Below, piece by piece: positions 30,747-40,253 of a stretch of DNA of 64,000 nt. The stretch's first letter is position 1. Every line of letters begins with the position of its first letter. The translations under genes and the position numbers were made by a program. The stretch is from Marinomonas transparens (GTDB lineage Bacteria; Pseudomonadota; Gammaproteobacteria; Pseudomonadales; Marinomonadaceae), in the NCBI RefSeq assembly GCF_016463975.1, contig NZ_JAEMNX010000010.1, positions 105,835 to 169,834 on the forward strand, given 5' to 3'. Below the pieces are notes generated by a model. That model saw only the letters and a list, made by a program, of their open reading frames with translations, made no database searches and was not told the DNA's origin.

Positions 30747-33191
30747 ATGTCTAAGGTACTCAAAATATTATTTTTTTTAGGTCTACTTGGTGCTATTAGT
30801 GTTGCAGGCGTGACCTACGCCATTTATTACAATGTGAAAGATAAAATACCAACCGTAGCGGAACTCAAGGATATTGAGCTAAGAATTCCGTTACGTATCT
30901 ATACCGCAGACAATAAACTTATTGGTGAGTTTGGCGAGCAGCGTCGAACCCCTATTAACTATGCCGAAATCCCCCCTAACCTAGAGAATGCTATTTTAGC
31001 AGCGGAAGACACTAACTTTTACCATCATCCAGGCGTCGACATTTTAGGTTTGGCTCGAGCTGTCGTACAGTTAATCACCACAGGACAAAAACAAGGCGGT
31101 GGTAGTACCATCACCATGCAGGTTGCACGTAACTATTTTTTATCATTCGAGCAAACTTTCACCCGCAAATTCACCGAAATTTTTATCGCTCTCAAGATGG
31201 AGCGAGAACTATCCAAACATGAAATCCTTGAACTTTATGTAAACAAAATTTATTTGGGCAAACGCTCTTATGGTTTTGAAGCGGCAGCCCAAGTCTATTA
31301 TGGAAAAACCTTAGCCGAGCTCGATTTGGCTCAATTAGCCATGATTGCCGGCTTACCTAAAGCGCCGTCTCGTTACAATCCAGTGGTTAACCCCTCACGC
31401 GCTTTGATTCGACGCAATTGGATCCTACAACGCTTACTCACACTCGGTATGATAGACAAAGAGTCTTATCAGACCGCTGTTGAAGCTCCCATCACAGCCA
31501 AAAACCACGGTGTCGCTCCCGATGTTGAAGCAGGCTATGTCTCAGAAATGGTTCGTGCTGAGCTACATGACACCTTTGGCGATGACCTCTACAACGCTGG
31601 CATGACGGTTTACACCACTATTGACTCAGGCAAGCAAAAAGCAGCCAACGCCGCTATCTTCCGTGGGGTGTTAAACTATGACATGCGCCATGGTTACCGT
31701 GGCTCTATCGAAACACGAACAGATCTTGTTGATGCACCACTGGATGAACAGGTAAAAGGACTAAAAAAAATTGCCACCTTTGAGGATTGGCAGACAGCCC
31801 TAATAATATCCACCACAGATACCACAGCAGATGCCCGCCTCGCCAATGGTGATAGGGCAACACTCTCTTGGGATGCATTAAAATGGGCGAAACCTTACCT
31901 TGATGAAAACAGCCAAGGGGAAGAACCAAAAATTGTCCCTGACATCCTTGTTCCTGGCGATATCGTGCGCTTACGACCGGATGAAAAATTAGGCTGGATA
32001 CTGGCACAAAAACCCACAGTACAAAGTGCATTAATCTCGTTGAACAGCACTGATGGCAGCATTCAAGCCTTAGTCGGTGGCTTCAATTTCTACGAAAACA
32101 AATTCAACCGAATTACTCAGTCTAAACGTCAACCTGGTTCCAATTTTAAACCATTCATTTATGCCAGTGCGTTAGATCGAGGTTATACCGCAGCCAGCAT
32201 CATTAATGACGCGCCTGTGGTATTTAATGATGCTAATCTAGCTTCCGCTTGGCGCCCAACCAATGATGGTGGCAAGTTTTATGGCCCAACACGACTACGC
32301 CAAGCACTTTATCGCTCACAAAACATTGTATCGGTTCGCTTGTTAGACGATTTAGGCGTTCGCCCTACCCTAAATTATTTACGTCGCTTTGGCTTCAACC
32401 CAGATGAATTACCCCATAACCTTTCCTTGTCGTTAGGTAGTGCCAACTTATCACCGTTACAAATAGCAACAGGTTATGCCGTATTTTCCAATGGTGGCTA
32501 TCAGGTACAACCCTACTTAATTGATAAAGTCGTCAGTCGCGACCAAGAAGTCCTCTTTCAAGCTAACCCTATTACCGTATGCCGAACTTGTACCCAGCTA
32601 GAAAACACCCAAGATGGCAAACCTCAAATGGGACTTTTCAATACCACTGATGGCGTCCGTAACCTCCCCATAGCTCCGCAAGTGCTTGACCCAGAAGTAA
32701 ACTATATTATTTACGACATAATGCGTGATGTAATTAAGTACGGCACAGGCCGCCGTGCAAGAGTATTAAATCGAGATGATATTGCCGGCAAAACAGGTAC
32801 CACCAATGATGGTCGTGATGCTTGGTTCTCTGGTTTTAACGGCGACATAGTCACCTCTGTGTGGAGTGGCTTTGACAACTCAACGCCACTAGGACGTGGT
32901 GAATGGGGCGGATCGGTTTCTCTGCCACCTTGGATCGACTATATGCGTTATGCTTTGAACGAGACGGAGTCTTCATTCGTTCACAAGCCCTCATCATTGG
33001 TCACCGTAAGAATTGACCCGAAAACAGGGGAGCGAGCCCTACCCGGCCAAAAAGATGCGCTCTTTGAAATCTTCCGTAAGAAAAATGTGCCTCCTCAACG
33101 TAAACTTGATTTACCAACATTAGACAATGGTGCGAGCAATGAGTCTCAGGAAGAAAAACAGGAAAATAGCGCCCTAGAAAACCTTTTCTAA
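30747..33191 (+). CDS. mrcA: Penicillin-binding protein 1A (bifunctional glycosyltransferase/transpeptidase)
   Basis: A class A PBP that polymerises and cross-links peptidoglycan at the inner membrane. It has 814 residues: an N-terminal membrane anchor (about 5-27), the glycosyltransferase domain with the catalytic Glu in AAEDTNFYHHPG (about 90) and the GGSTITMQ motif (about 125), then the transpeptidase domain with SNFKPF (catalytic Ser about 470), SQN and KTGTT (about 680). The gene is divergent from the secretin locus, as mrcA/ponA is from pilM/hofM in other gammaproteobacteria. A TATAAT at 30708-30713 is a candidate -10 box. Confidence 0.96.
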   Translation: MSKVLKILFFLGLLGAISVAGVTYAIYYNVKDKIPTVAELKDIELRIPLRIYTADNKLIGEFGEQRRTPINYAEIPPNLENAILAAEDTNFYHHPGVDILGLARAVVQLITTGQKQGGGSTITMQVARNYFLSFEQTFTRKFTEIFIALKMERELSKHEILELYVNKIYLGKRSYGFEAAAQVYYGKTLAELDLAQLAMIAGLPKAPSRYNPVVNPSRALIRRNWILQRLLTLGMIDKESYQTAVEAPITAKNHGVAPDVEAGYVSEMVRAELHDTFGDDLYNAGMTVYTTIDSGKQKAANAAIFRGVLNYDMRHGYRGSIETRTDLVDAPLDEQVKGLKKIATFEDWQTALIISTTDTTADARLANGDRATLSWDALKWAKPYLDENSQGEEPKIVPDILVPGDIVRLRPDEKLGWILAQKPTVQSALISLNSTDGSIQALVGGFNFYENKFNRITQSKRQPGSNFKPFIYASALDRGYTAASIINDAPVVFNDANLASAWRPTNDGGKFYGPTRLRQALYRSQNIVSVRLLDDLGVRPTLNYLRRFGFNPDELPHNLSLSLGSANLSPLQIATGYAVFSNGGYQVQPYLIDKVVSRDQEVLFQANPITVCRTCTQLENTQDGKPQMGLFNTTDGVRNLPIAPQVLDPEVNYIIYDIMRDVIKYGTGRRARVLNRDDIAGKTGTTNDGRDAWFSGFNGDIVTSVWSGFDNSTPLGRGEWGGSVSLPPWIDYMRYALNETESSFVHKPSSLVTVRIDPKTGERALPGQKDALFEIFRKKNVPPQRKLDLPTLDNGASNESQEEKQENSALENLF

Positions 33192-33192
33192 G

Positions 33193-33242
33193 CCTATAAA
33201 ATGAAAAAGCGAACACCTAAGTTCGCTTTTTCATTTTATAGG
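33193..33242. terminator. Bidirectional terminator between mrcA and the LOG-family gene
   Basis: A perfect 22-bp stem (33193-33214 with 33221-33242), loop ACCTAA, sits between the convergent mrcA and LOG-family genes. It has a GC core and T-tracts in both directions. The length is exceptional for a terminator. Confidence 0.95.
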
Positions 33243-33250
33243 AAGTCTAT

Positions 33251-33811
33251 CTAACTCCATTTTTGCTTAGGTGGCTGATACCTTGAAAAAGCCAGATGAA
33301 GCAACTCGGGAGTTTGCTCTCGAATCAACATATCAAGATATTGAGCCTTAACGAAACCCGCTTGCTGCATACTCTCAACCATAGAAAACAAAGGATCATA
33401 GAAACCATTCACGTTATAAAAGGCACAAGGTTTTGCATGTAGCCCCAGCTGCCCCCAAGTCCATACTTCAAAAATCTCCTCTAACGTACCAACACCACCA
33501 GGCAAGGCAACAAAAGCATCTGCCAACGCCGCCATTTTAGCCTTACGCTCATGCATATCTGCCACCACATGCAACTCGGTTAGGTTTGGGTGAGCTAATT
33601 CCCTATCTCTAAGATGTTCGGGAATAACCCCAATTACCTGCCCACCACCCGCTATAACAGAGTCTGCAATCACCCCCATGAGCCCAACATTGCCACCACC
33701 ATAAACCACAGCAATACCTTGTTGGGCAAAATAATGACCGAGGGCCTTTACCGCATTGGCAAAATCCGGTGTATGCCCAGCAGCAGAACCACAAAACACA
33801 GCAACATTCAT
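33251..33811 (-). CDS. LOG family protein (TIGR00730), putative cytokinin riboside 5'-monophosphate phosphoribohydrolase
   Basis: A 186-residue Rossmann-fold protein of the LOG/YgdH-like family. It has the diagnostic PGGVGTLEE motif (about 107-115) and the opening VFCGSAAG (about residues 4-11), with GGGNVGLMG at about 38-46. Family members hydrolyse AMP-type nucleotides to ribose 5-phosphate and the base; the cellular role in bacteria is unclear. ATG 33811 has GGGGG upstream. It is convergent with mrcA and sits on the minus strand after the maeB terminator. Confidence 0.88.
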   Translation of the reverse strand: MNVAVFCGSAAGHTPDFANAVKALGHYFAQQGIAVVYGGGNVGLMGVIADSVIAGGGQVIGVIPEHLRDRELAHPNLTELHVVADMHERKAKMAALADAFVALPGGVGTLEEIFEVWTWGQLGLHAKPCAFYNVNGFYDPLFSMVESMQQAGFVKAQYLDMLIREQTPELLHLAFSRYQPPKQKWS

Positions 33812-33852
33812 ATTTCCCCCTTCTTAGCCACTTACAGCGATATTTTTAACAT

Positions 33853-33889
33853 AAAAAAAGCGGCCACCTAATTAAGGTGCCGCTTTTTT
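33853..33889 (-). terminator. Rho-independent terminator of maeB
   Basis: A stem AAAAAAGCGG plus CACCT paired with AGGTG plus CCGCTTTTTT (one bulged C) with a short AT loop lies 33-69 bases past the maeB stop. Flanking A and T tracts make it bidirectional. Confidence 0.88.
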
Positions 33890-33921
33890 AGCTTAGCTCT
33901 TATTCACCTAGCTGGTTACGA

Positions 33922-35190
33922 TTAAGCACCGAAATGGTCTAGATTCTCAAGAGGATAAAAATCTGGGTATGGAAGGCCTGCAACGCCAGAATCAACCGCT
34001 GCACGAGCAACCGCAGCAGAGACGACATTTAGCAAACGCGCATCCATTGGTTTTGGCAAAATATACTCTTTGCCAAAGCTCAGTGCTCCACCACCATAGG
34101 CCGCAACCACATCAGCTGGCGCTTCTTCTTTCGCTAAATCTTTTAGCGCATGAACCGCCGCAATTTTCATTTCTTCATTTATCTTAGTCGCGCGAACATC
34201 CAAAGCACCACGGAATATGAACGGGAAGCCCAATACGTTATTAACTTGGTTAGGATAGTCTGAACGACCTGTTGCCATAATCAAATCATCGCGGGTTTTA
34301 TGTGCTAGTTCTGGGCTGATTTCTGGGTCTGGGTTTGAACAAGCGAAGATAATTGGGTTAGCCGCCATCTTGCTAAGCTGCTCAGCAGAGAACAAATCAG
34401 GACCAGATACACCGATAAACACATCTGCACCATCGATAGCATCATCCAAAGTACGTTTGTCGGTATCAATCGCGAACATCGCTTTAAACTGGTTTAAGTC
34501 ATCACGACCAGAGTGAATAACCCCTTTACGGTCAAGCACGAAAATATTTTCACGCTGCGCACCACAAGCAATAATTAGCTTCATACAAGCGGTTGCTGCT
34601 GCACCGGCACCTAGACAAACGATTTTAGCGCTTGCAATGTCCTTACCTTGAAGCTCAAGCGCATTCAAAAGACCCGCCGCTGTTACGATTGCCGTACCGT
34701 GTTGGTCATCATGGAAAACAGGAATAGAACAACGTTCGATTAGCTGACGTTCGATTTCAAAACATTCAGGCGCTTTAATGTCTTCTAAGTTAATACCACC
34801 ATAGGTATTCGCAATACGCGCTACAGTATCAATAAAAGCTTGCGGACTTTCTGACTCAACTTCCACATCAACAGAGTTAACACCAGCAAAGCGCTTAAAC
34901 AACAACCCCTTACCTTCCATGACTGGCTTACTCGCCAATGGACCTAGGTTACCCAAACCAAGAATCGCACTACCATCAGAGATGACAGCAACTAAATTGC
35001 CTTTGCCCGTATAGCGGTATGCCGCTTCTGGGTCTTTCGCGATTTCGCGACAAGGCTCTGCAACGCCTGGACTATAAGCCAAAGCAAGGTCTCGAGCAGT
35101 TGCCGTAGGCGTGGAAATAGTAACACTTAGTTTTCCTGGAACTGGATACTCATGGTAGTCCAGTGCAGCTTGTTTAATATCTTCTGCCAT
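33922..35190 (-). CDS. maeB: NADP-dependent malic enzyme (short form, no phosphotransacetylase domain)
   Basis: This decarboxylates malate to pyruvate with reduction of NADP. At 422 residues it matches the short malic enzyme found in Pseudomonas and lacks the C-terminal phosphotransacetylase-like half of E. coli MaeB. Visible features are the malic N-terminal domain (YSPGVAEPC, about 39-47), the metal/substrate region NLEDIKAPE and FHDDQHGTA (about 158-166), and the NAD(P)-binding GAGAAATACM. ATG 35190 has GGAAAC upstream. It may feed NADPH and pyruvate from C4 acids. A terminator follows at 33853-33889. Confidence 0.93.
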   Translation of the reverse strand: MAEDIKQAALDYHEYPVPGKLSVTISTPTATARDLALAYSPGVAEPCREIAKDPEAAYRYTGKGNLVAVISDGSAILGLGNLGPLASKPVMEGKGLLFKRFAGVNSVDVEVESESPQAFIDTVARIANTYGGINLEDIKAPECFEIERQLIERCSIPVFHDDQHGTAIVTAAGLLNALELQGKDIASAKIVCLGAGAAATACMKLIIACGAQRENIFVLDRKGVIHSGRDDLNQFKAMFAIDTDKRTLDDAIDGADVFIGVSGPDLFSAEQLSKMAANPIIFACSNPDPEISPELAHKTRDDLIMATGRSDYPNQVNNVLGFPFIFRGALDVRATKINEEMKIAAVHALKDLAKEEAPADVVAAYGGGALSFGKEYILPKPMDARLLNVVSAAVARAAVDSGVAGLPYPDFYPLENLDHFGA

Positions 35191-35362
35191 TGTGATGTTT
35201 CCGTTTATTAGGTGTTTTTAATTAGTTTTATAATCGCGAAGTTGGGCCTTGTTTCTTAGCTTTGAAAAAGCTTAAAAGCGACACCTTATCATTTTGAATC
35301 GCCAGAATAATCGATATTTACAGGGCATTAAAGCAAAAAAACCTTTAAGAATACCCTATCCA

Positions 35363-36151
35363 TTAATGATCAAAGAAATCTTTGACTTCACGCAAGTCAT
35401 TAGGATGCCTTACAAGAAGAACCCAAGACGTAAAGTCCGAATGCCGACTTTTTCGCTGATGTTGCCAGCCACGTACTTCAACCATTTTCCCTTCAAGATA
35501 AAACACTTTCTGGGCAGGCCAATAGTCTGCAGCATTCGATGGCAAATTGATGACTAAATTCTTATCCGTTTCTAGCCACCAACCACCTCGGTTATGGGTA
35601 ATAGAGGTAATGGTTATTCGAGATAATACAAAACCAGCTTGTGGCTGCCACTGTAATACTTGCTGCCATAGTCCTTTATACGCATTGCGGGCGTTATTCT
35701 CAGCCCCCTCAAAACACGTCTGATACGCTAGATTAGGAGGAACAGCAACACGATAACCAAGTCCTTCGAATAGTAGCTGACTTGTTAGCGAAATACGATC
35801 TTTATTGAAGAGGTAGTACAAATATCGACCATATCTATCACGTTCGTTTTTTGATTTCTGCAGGTAAACATAATCACCCGCTAGCACTGTTAACAGCGCC
35901 TTTGCCTCCAAAGCATAAGGCTGATGGTGGCCGCTTTTATGATCTAATTCTGGTGTATTGATTCCCACCAAACGCACTTTTCGGCCATCAGCCAGATGCA
36001 TGGTATCGCCATCCACCACACGTTTAATACGAGCCTTTTCTAGCTCCCCCTGCGCCAAACAGGCGCCATTGTCAGCGTGTACCGCAATAGAGGGCAAAAA
36101 CAAAAAAAGCGCCAAGACAACTTGACGCTTTTTTGATCTGATCACTGTCAT
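35363..36151 (-). CDS. Exported thermonuclease-family (SNase-like) protein
   Basis: A 262-residue protein with a signal peptide (RSKKRQVVLALFLFLPSIAVHA, cleaved near residue 25) and a staphylococcal-nuclease fold: RIKRVVDGDTMHL, VRLVGINTPE and RYGRYL. The catalytic residues of SNase (Arg35, Glu43, Arg87 in the S. aureus numbering) have candidates at RLVGINTPELD (R and E) and ERDRYGRYLY (R). An extended C-terminal tail (about 180-262) is of unknown function. The start is ATG 36151, ten bases after rpmE. I recall a 'probable nuclease' gene beside rpmE in Pseudomonas. Confidence 0.85.
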   Translation of the reverse strand: MTVIRSKKRQVVLALFLFLPSIAVHADNGACLAQGELEKARIKRVVDGDTMHLADGRKVRLVGINTPELDHKSGHHQPYALEAKALLTVLAGDYVYLQKSKNERDRYGRYLYYLFNKDRISLTSQLLFEGLGYRVAVPPNLAYQTCFEGAENNARNAYKGLWQQVLQWQPQAGFVLSRITITSITHNRGGWWLETDKNLVINLPSNAADYWPAQKVFYLEGKMVEVRGWQHQRKSRHSDFTSWVLLVRHPNDLREVKDFFDH

Positions 36152-36161
36152 TACACCGCTA

Positions 36162-36380
36162 TTACTTAGCTGTAGTAAGACGTGCTCCGAAACGCTTGTT
36201 GAAGCGATCAACACGACCACCAGTATCCAACATTTTTTGTTGGCCTGTGTAGAAAGGGTGACAGTTGCTACATACGTCGATGTGCATGTCTTTACCAGCA
36301 GTAGAGTTTAGATTTAGTGTGTTACCGCAAGTACAAGTTGCTGTAATTGCAGCGTAATCTGGATGAATATCATTTTTCAT
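36162..36380 (-). CDS. rpmE: 50S ribosomal protein L31
   Basis: A 72-residue ribosomal protein of the large subunit. It has the zinc-binding (C+) form: cysteines in CTCGNTL and [10 protein letters not shown] (about residues 16, 18, 37 and 40). MKNDIHPDY is the normal L31 opening, with GAAGGT upstream of ATG 36380; the open frame extends 36 codons further without support. Its presence as C+ form suggests zinc-replete conditions are the default; a C- paralogue (YkgM-like), if any, is elsewhere. Confidence 0.96.
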   Translation of the reverse strand: MKNDIHPDYAAITATCTCGNTLNLNSTAGKDMHIDVCSNCHPFYTGQQKMLDTGGRVDRFNKRFGARLTTAK

Positions 36381-36647
36381 TGTAGTTACCTTCAGGTTTG
36401 GTGTGCCGCCACTTGGTCGATATAAATGGGCTATTGCCGCGCCAAGCACCGCACGATTCGTTGTACAGACATTGTACAGTGGTGCCAAGAACCGCGTATT
36501 TTAGGGATCTATCACTCAATCAGCAACCTTTTTATTATGCTTTTCTTATAAAATTCGACCTCGCACACAAGCACCACTCTGGCGTACACTTAATACATGG
36601 CCCTAACAGTCTCTTTTTGCTTTATAAAACAAGGTTTAACTTAACTC

Positions 36648-38879
36648 ATGCACGAGGCGCTACTGACTCCTTACCCTTTCGTAAAAGTCGCTTTACCTGT
36701 GCCTATGCGCACCCTATTCGACTACAAAGTACCGAAAGCTCTGGCCTTACGACATGAGTTAAAACCCGGCATGCGTATCAAGGTTCCCTTTGGTAAAAGC
36801 AGTCGTTTAGGAATTATCGTAGCGTTAAGCGAAACCAGTGACTGGGACCCAGAACAAGTAAAACCCTTCACTTCATTACAAGACGAAGCCCCAGTCATTA
36901 CAAAAGAGCTCATGGCGTTATGTACATGGGCAGCACGTTACTACCATCACCCTATAGGGGATGTTTTCTTTCATGCTTTGCCTGTATTGCTGCGAAAAGG
37001 AGAAAATGCCGAGTTTCGAACGGAGAATTGGTGGTTCACCACGCAACAAGGACAAACACAGCCTCTGGAACAACTCACGCGAGCCCCTCGCCAGCAAGAC
37101 TTCCTTAAAGCCGTACAGCAACACCCAAACGGCTTAAGTCAACACGCCGCGTCGGTACTAGGCCTTGCCCCTGCCGCAGGTAAAACATTAGAAGAAAAAG
37201 GGCTATTAAGACGCGAACAGCGCTCATTCAACAGAGGCGGAGAAAAACACGCCCACCAGACCCAAGTGCCTCCAACACTCAACCCAGAACAGTCCATTGC
37301 TACGGAAGAACTACTGGATAGGCGACATCACTTTGGTGTGGCGTTGCTTGATGGTGTAACCGGAAGTGGTAAAACAGAAGTCTTCTTACGAGTGATGGAA
37401 CGCCTTATCGAGGAAGACAAGCAAATTTTGGTGATGGTGCCCGAAATCGGCCTCACGCCTCAGACCTTAAAACGCTTTGAAAGTCGCTTCAATACTGACA
37501 TTGTATTAATGCATTCCAACATGAATGACAGAGAAAGATTAGATGCTTGGCTACTCGCTGCCAGCGGCCATGCCAAGGTCATTATCGGTACGCGTTCTTC
37601 GGCCTTTATTCCAGCACCCAACCTCGGTTTGATCATCATTGATGAAGAGCACGACAATTCCTATAAACAACATGAAGGCTTTCGTTATCATGCACGAGAC
37701 CTTGCCATTAAACGCGCTCAAAACCTTAACATTCCCGTATTACTTGCCTCGGCGACCCCTTCCTTTGAAAGCCTGAGCAATGCCATACAAAAACGCTTTG
37801 TTTGGCTTAAGTTACGTCAGCGAGCTGGTAACGCACACATTCCGGAAATGGAACGCGTCGATTTACGTGGGCAAACCCTAGTCAATGGTTTCAGTGAATC
37901 GGCTTTAGCCGCGATGCAGCTCTGTCTTGATCGTAAAGAACAAGTACTTATTTTCTTAAATCGTCGTGGTTATGCCCCCACCTTGATGTGTCATCAATGT
38001 GGTTGGATTGCAGCCTGCGACCATTGCGACGTTAACCTCACCGTACACAAACGCGCGAACAAGCTCCATTGCCACCATTGCGATACGCAAAAAGCGCTTA
38101 TTCATACCTGCCCAGAATGCCAGTCAGAAGAGTTGTTTACGGTAGGTGAAGGCACGGAACAAATAGAGACCCAGCTTCATACTCTGCTTAAAGACACACC
38201 AATTTTAAGAATAGATAGGGACAGCACACAGCGTAAATCCGCCATGGCGCAGCTGACTCAGAAAATTCACGAACACGATCAAGCTATTCTGATTGGCACC
38301 CAAATGTTGGCGAAGGGACATCACTTTCCCAATGTTACCTTGGTGATCGTTATGGATGCCGATGCAGGACTTTTTTCTGCCGATTTTCGAGGCATGGAAC
38401 GCACTGCACAGCTTATCACTCAAGTAGCAGGTCGAGCAGGGCGAGCCAAAAAACCAGGCCACGTGTTACTGCAAACCTACCACCCAGACCATGCCGCAAT
38501 TGAATGCCTATGCAACTTAGGCTACGAGCACTTTGCTATCAATGGTTTATCAGAACGCAGGGCGTTGGCTTTACCCCCTTTTTTCCATCAAGTCATAGTA
38601 CGGGCAGAATCAAGCAACGAACAGGAAGCCATGCAGCTGTTATCTGCCATGAGAAACGACCTAGAGCCACTTTTTTCAAACGAGATTTTCCTCGTTGGCC
38701 CCTATGCCGCTATCATAGTTCGCAAGGCCGGACAGCATAGAGCATTGCTTTCCATTAAGTCGGCTCATCGTGCGCCCTTACACCAAGCCACAGCAATGAT
38801 GACCCAATGGTTAGAACAATCCACGCGTCAACACAAAATTCGTTTCGCAATCGACGTCGATCCACTGGAAACTTACTGA
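36648..38879 (+). CDS. priA: Primosomal protein N' (replication restart helicase)
   Basis: PriA recognises stalled forks and loads the replisome. The protein has 743 residues: a DNA-binding N-terminal domain (to about 190), the helicase core with Walker A DGVTGSGKTE (about 237-246), DEEH Walker B (about 337) and GRAGRAKKPGH, and the zinc-binding insert (CHQCGWIAACDHCD, then CHHCD, then CPEC). The start ATG 36648 gives an N-terminus (FVKVALPVPMRTLFDY) close to E. coli PriA. It is divergent from rpmE. In Pseudomonas priA is followed by argS; here argS is missing at this position. Confidence 0.96.
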   Translation: MHEALLTPYPFVKVALPVPMRTLFDYKVPKALALRHELKPGMRIKVPFGKSSRLGIIVALSETSDWDPEQVKPFTSLQDEAPVITKELMALCTWAARYYHHPIGDVFFHALPVLLRKGENAEFRTENWWFTTQQGQTQPLEQLTRAPRQQDFLKAVQQHPNGLSQHAASVLGLAPAAGKTLEEKGLLRREQRSFNRGGEKHAHQTQVPPTLNPEQSIATEELLDRRHHFGVALLDGVTGSGKTEVFLRVMERLIEEDKQILVMVPEIGLTPQTLKRFESRFNTDIVLMHSNMNDRERLDAWLLAASGHAKVIIGTRSSAFIPAPNLGLIIIDEEHDNSYKQHEGFRYHARDLAIKRAQNLNIPVLLASATPSFESLSNAIQKRFVWLKLRQRAGNAHIPEMERVDLRGQTLVNGFSESALAAMQLCLDRKEQVLIFLNRRGYAPTLMCHQCGWIAACDHCDVNLTVHKRANKLHCHHCDTQKALIHTCPECQSEELFTVGEGTEQIETQLHTLLKDTPILRIDRDSTQRKSAMAQLTQKIHEHDQAILIGTQMLAKGHHFPNVTLVIVMDADAGLFSADFRGMERTAQLITQVAGRAGRAKKPGHVLLQTYHPDHAAIECLCNLGYEHFAINGLSERRALALPPFFHQVIVRAESSNEQEAMQLLSAMRNDLEPLFSNEIFLVGPYAAIIVRKAGQHRALLSIKSAHRAPLHQATAMMTQWLEQSTRQHKIRFAIDVDPLETY

Positions 38880-38950
38880 TCAAGCCCGCATAATATGCGC
38901 ATCGCGCACATTGTATAAATACCGCGCTTCAACTGCTAAAAGCCCAAACT

Positions 38951-39550
38951 ATGTACAATCCGATACACATTGCAGCTAAAGGGAGTCGCCCCAAAAAAGG
39001 CGCGACCCGTCGAACACCACCGCCACCTAAGCGTAAAACACCTTGGTGGTTATGGTTATTAGTTCCTACGATCCTTGTCGCCTTCATTTATGGCCTAGCC
39101 CAACTCAACCAAGTGGCTCCTAAATCGAATGCTGTTGCCAAGCCTAAGGTGGAAACCAAGCCAATCAAAAAAACGGCACCTAAACCAGTCACCAAGCCGG
39201 CACCCAAAAAAGATAAATTTGAGTTCTACCAAATTCTACAAGACAGCGAAGTAGACACTAGTCATGTAGACGCTTATCAATCAACGCCTCGTGGTACTCA
39301 AGATTTCTTCTATATGCTGCAAGCGGCTTCTTTTAGAAGTTCAACGGACGCTGACCGCTTAAGGGCGAAACTCATTTTATCCGGTTTAGTAGAAACTCAC
39401 ATTCGCCAAACGACCGGAAAAAACGGCAACCCTTGGTTCCGTGTAGTACTTGGCCCCTATGAATCTCGCTCTAAAATGAACCGAGCAGAAGATAGATTAG
39501 TCGCCATGGACATCTCTTCTTATTCCTATCGAGTAAAAAAAGAGGACTAG
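38951..39550 (+). CDS. FtsN-like SPOR domain membrane protein
   Basis: A 199-residue protein with a basic Pro/Lys-rich N-terminus, one transmembrane helix (about 33-53, WWLWLLVPTILVAFIYGL), a Lys/Pro/Thr-rich periplasmic linker, and a C-terminal SPOR domain (about 120-195, YMLQAASFRSSTDADRL, then PWFRVVLGPYESRSK). SPOR domains bind denuded septal glycan, so a cell-division role is likely. The context, between priA and hslV, matches the SPOR protein beside hslV in Pseudomonas. A strong terminator follows. Confidence 0.88.
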   Translation: MYNPIHIAAKGSRPKKGATRRTPPPPKRKTPWWLWLLVPTILVAFIYGLAQLNQVAPKSNAVAKPKVETKPIKKTAPKPVTKPAPKKDKFEFYQILQDSEVDTSHVDAYQSTPRGTQDFFYMLQAASFRSSTDADRLRAKLILSGLVETHIRQTTGKNGNPWFRVVLGPYESRSKMNRAEDRLVAMDISSYSYRVKKED

Positions 39551-39572
39551 CGAAAATAGACCGCCTCTCCCC

Positions 39573-39617
39573 CACCTCACACACGGAACAAAATCCTTTG
39601 TTCCGTGTAGGTGTTTT
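39573..39617 (+). terminator. Rho-independent terminator between the SPOR gene and hslV
   Basis: A 12-bp perfect stem (39581-39592 with 39597-39608), loop ATCC, with an additional CACCT/AGGTG pairing (39573-39577 with 39609-39613) and a TTTT tract at 39614-39617. It precedes and abuts the hslV promoter. Confidence 0.9.
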
Positions 39618-39618
39618 C

Positions 39619-39646
39619 CTTGAAAACGGCTTACCTAGCCCCCACC
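39619..39646 (+). promoter_or_regulatory. Sigma-32 (heat-shock) promoter of hslVU
   Basis: CTTGAAA at 39619-39625, 13 bases of spacer and CCCCCACC at 39639-39646. This is a near-consensus RpoH promoter (CTTGAAA, 11-16 bases, CCCCATNT), 28 bases before the hslV start codon. It overlaps the preceding terminator's T tract by position only. Confidence 0.85.
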
Positions 39647-39673
39647 TTGTTAGAATCGAAACTGGAGTAAACC

Positions 39674-40243
39674 ATGACAACGATTCTTACTGTACGTAAA
39701 GGCAACCAAGTCGTCGTAGGCGGCGATGGACAAGTCTCTTTAGGCAACACTGTGATGAAAGGTAATGCGCGCAAAGTCCGCCGCCTATACCATGGTGAAG
39801 TAATTGCAGGGTTCGCTGGCGGTACAGCCGATGCTTTCACCCTATTCGAACGCTTTGAAGGTCAATTAGAAAAACACCAAGGCCAGCTTGTACGCGCGGC
39901 GGTGGATCTCGCCAAAGACTGGCGTTCAGACAGAGCACTACGCAAGCTCGAAGCCATGCTAGTGGTCGCTAACAAAGACAGCACCCTAATTATTACTGGC
40001 ACAGGTGATGTAGTCGAGCCACAACACGGTGCCCTAGCCATAGGCTCTGGTGGCAACTACGCAGAAGCCGCCGCTCGTGCTTTGATAGACAACACTGATC
40101 TATCCGCGAAAGACATTGTAGAAAAAAGTCTCAGTATCGCGGCCGATATTTGTGTTTTCACTAACCACACGCTGACCATTGAAGAGATCACTATTGATCC
40201 CAAGCTTGAAGACCAATCAGCCGACACGACAACACAAGAATAG
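39674..40243 (+). CDS. hslV: ATP-dependent protease proteolytic subunit HslV
   Basis: HslV is the proteasome-like peptidase of HslUV; it forms a double hexamer fed by the HslU unfoldase. The protein has 189 residues. [10 protein letters not shown] gives the mature N-terminal Thr nucleophile after Met removal. [33 protein letters not shown] and [11 protein letters not shown] are family signatures. GGAG precedes ATG 39674 at 9 bases. hslU begins 10 bases after the stop, so the two are one operon under a sigma-32 promoter at 39619-39646. Confidence 0.97.
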   Translation: MTTILTVRKGNQVVVGGDGQVSLGNTVMKGNARKVRRLYHGEVIAGFAGGTADAFTLFERFEGQLEKHQGQLVRAAVDLAKDWRSDRALRKLEAMLVVANKDSTLIITGTGDVVEPQHGALAIGSGGNYAEAAARALIDNTDLSAKDIVEKSLSIAADICVFTNHTLTIEEITIDPKLEDQSADTTTQE

Positions 40244-40253
40244 TAGAGAATTC

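Noticed and set aside
33955..35190. Fusion of malic enzyme with a phosphotransacetylase domain
   Set aside because: The frame ends at 422 residues after the malic domains and no phosphotransacetylase frame follows; this is the normal short form.
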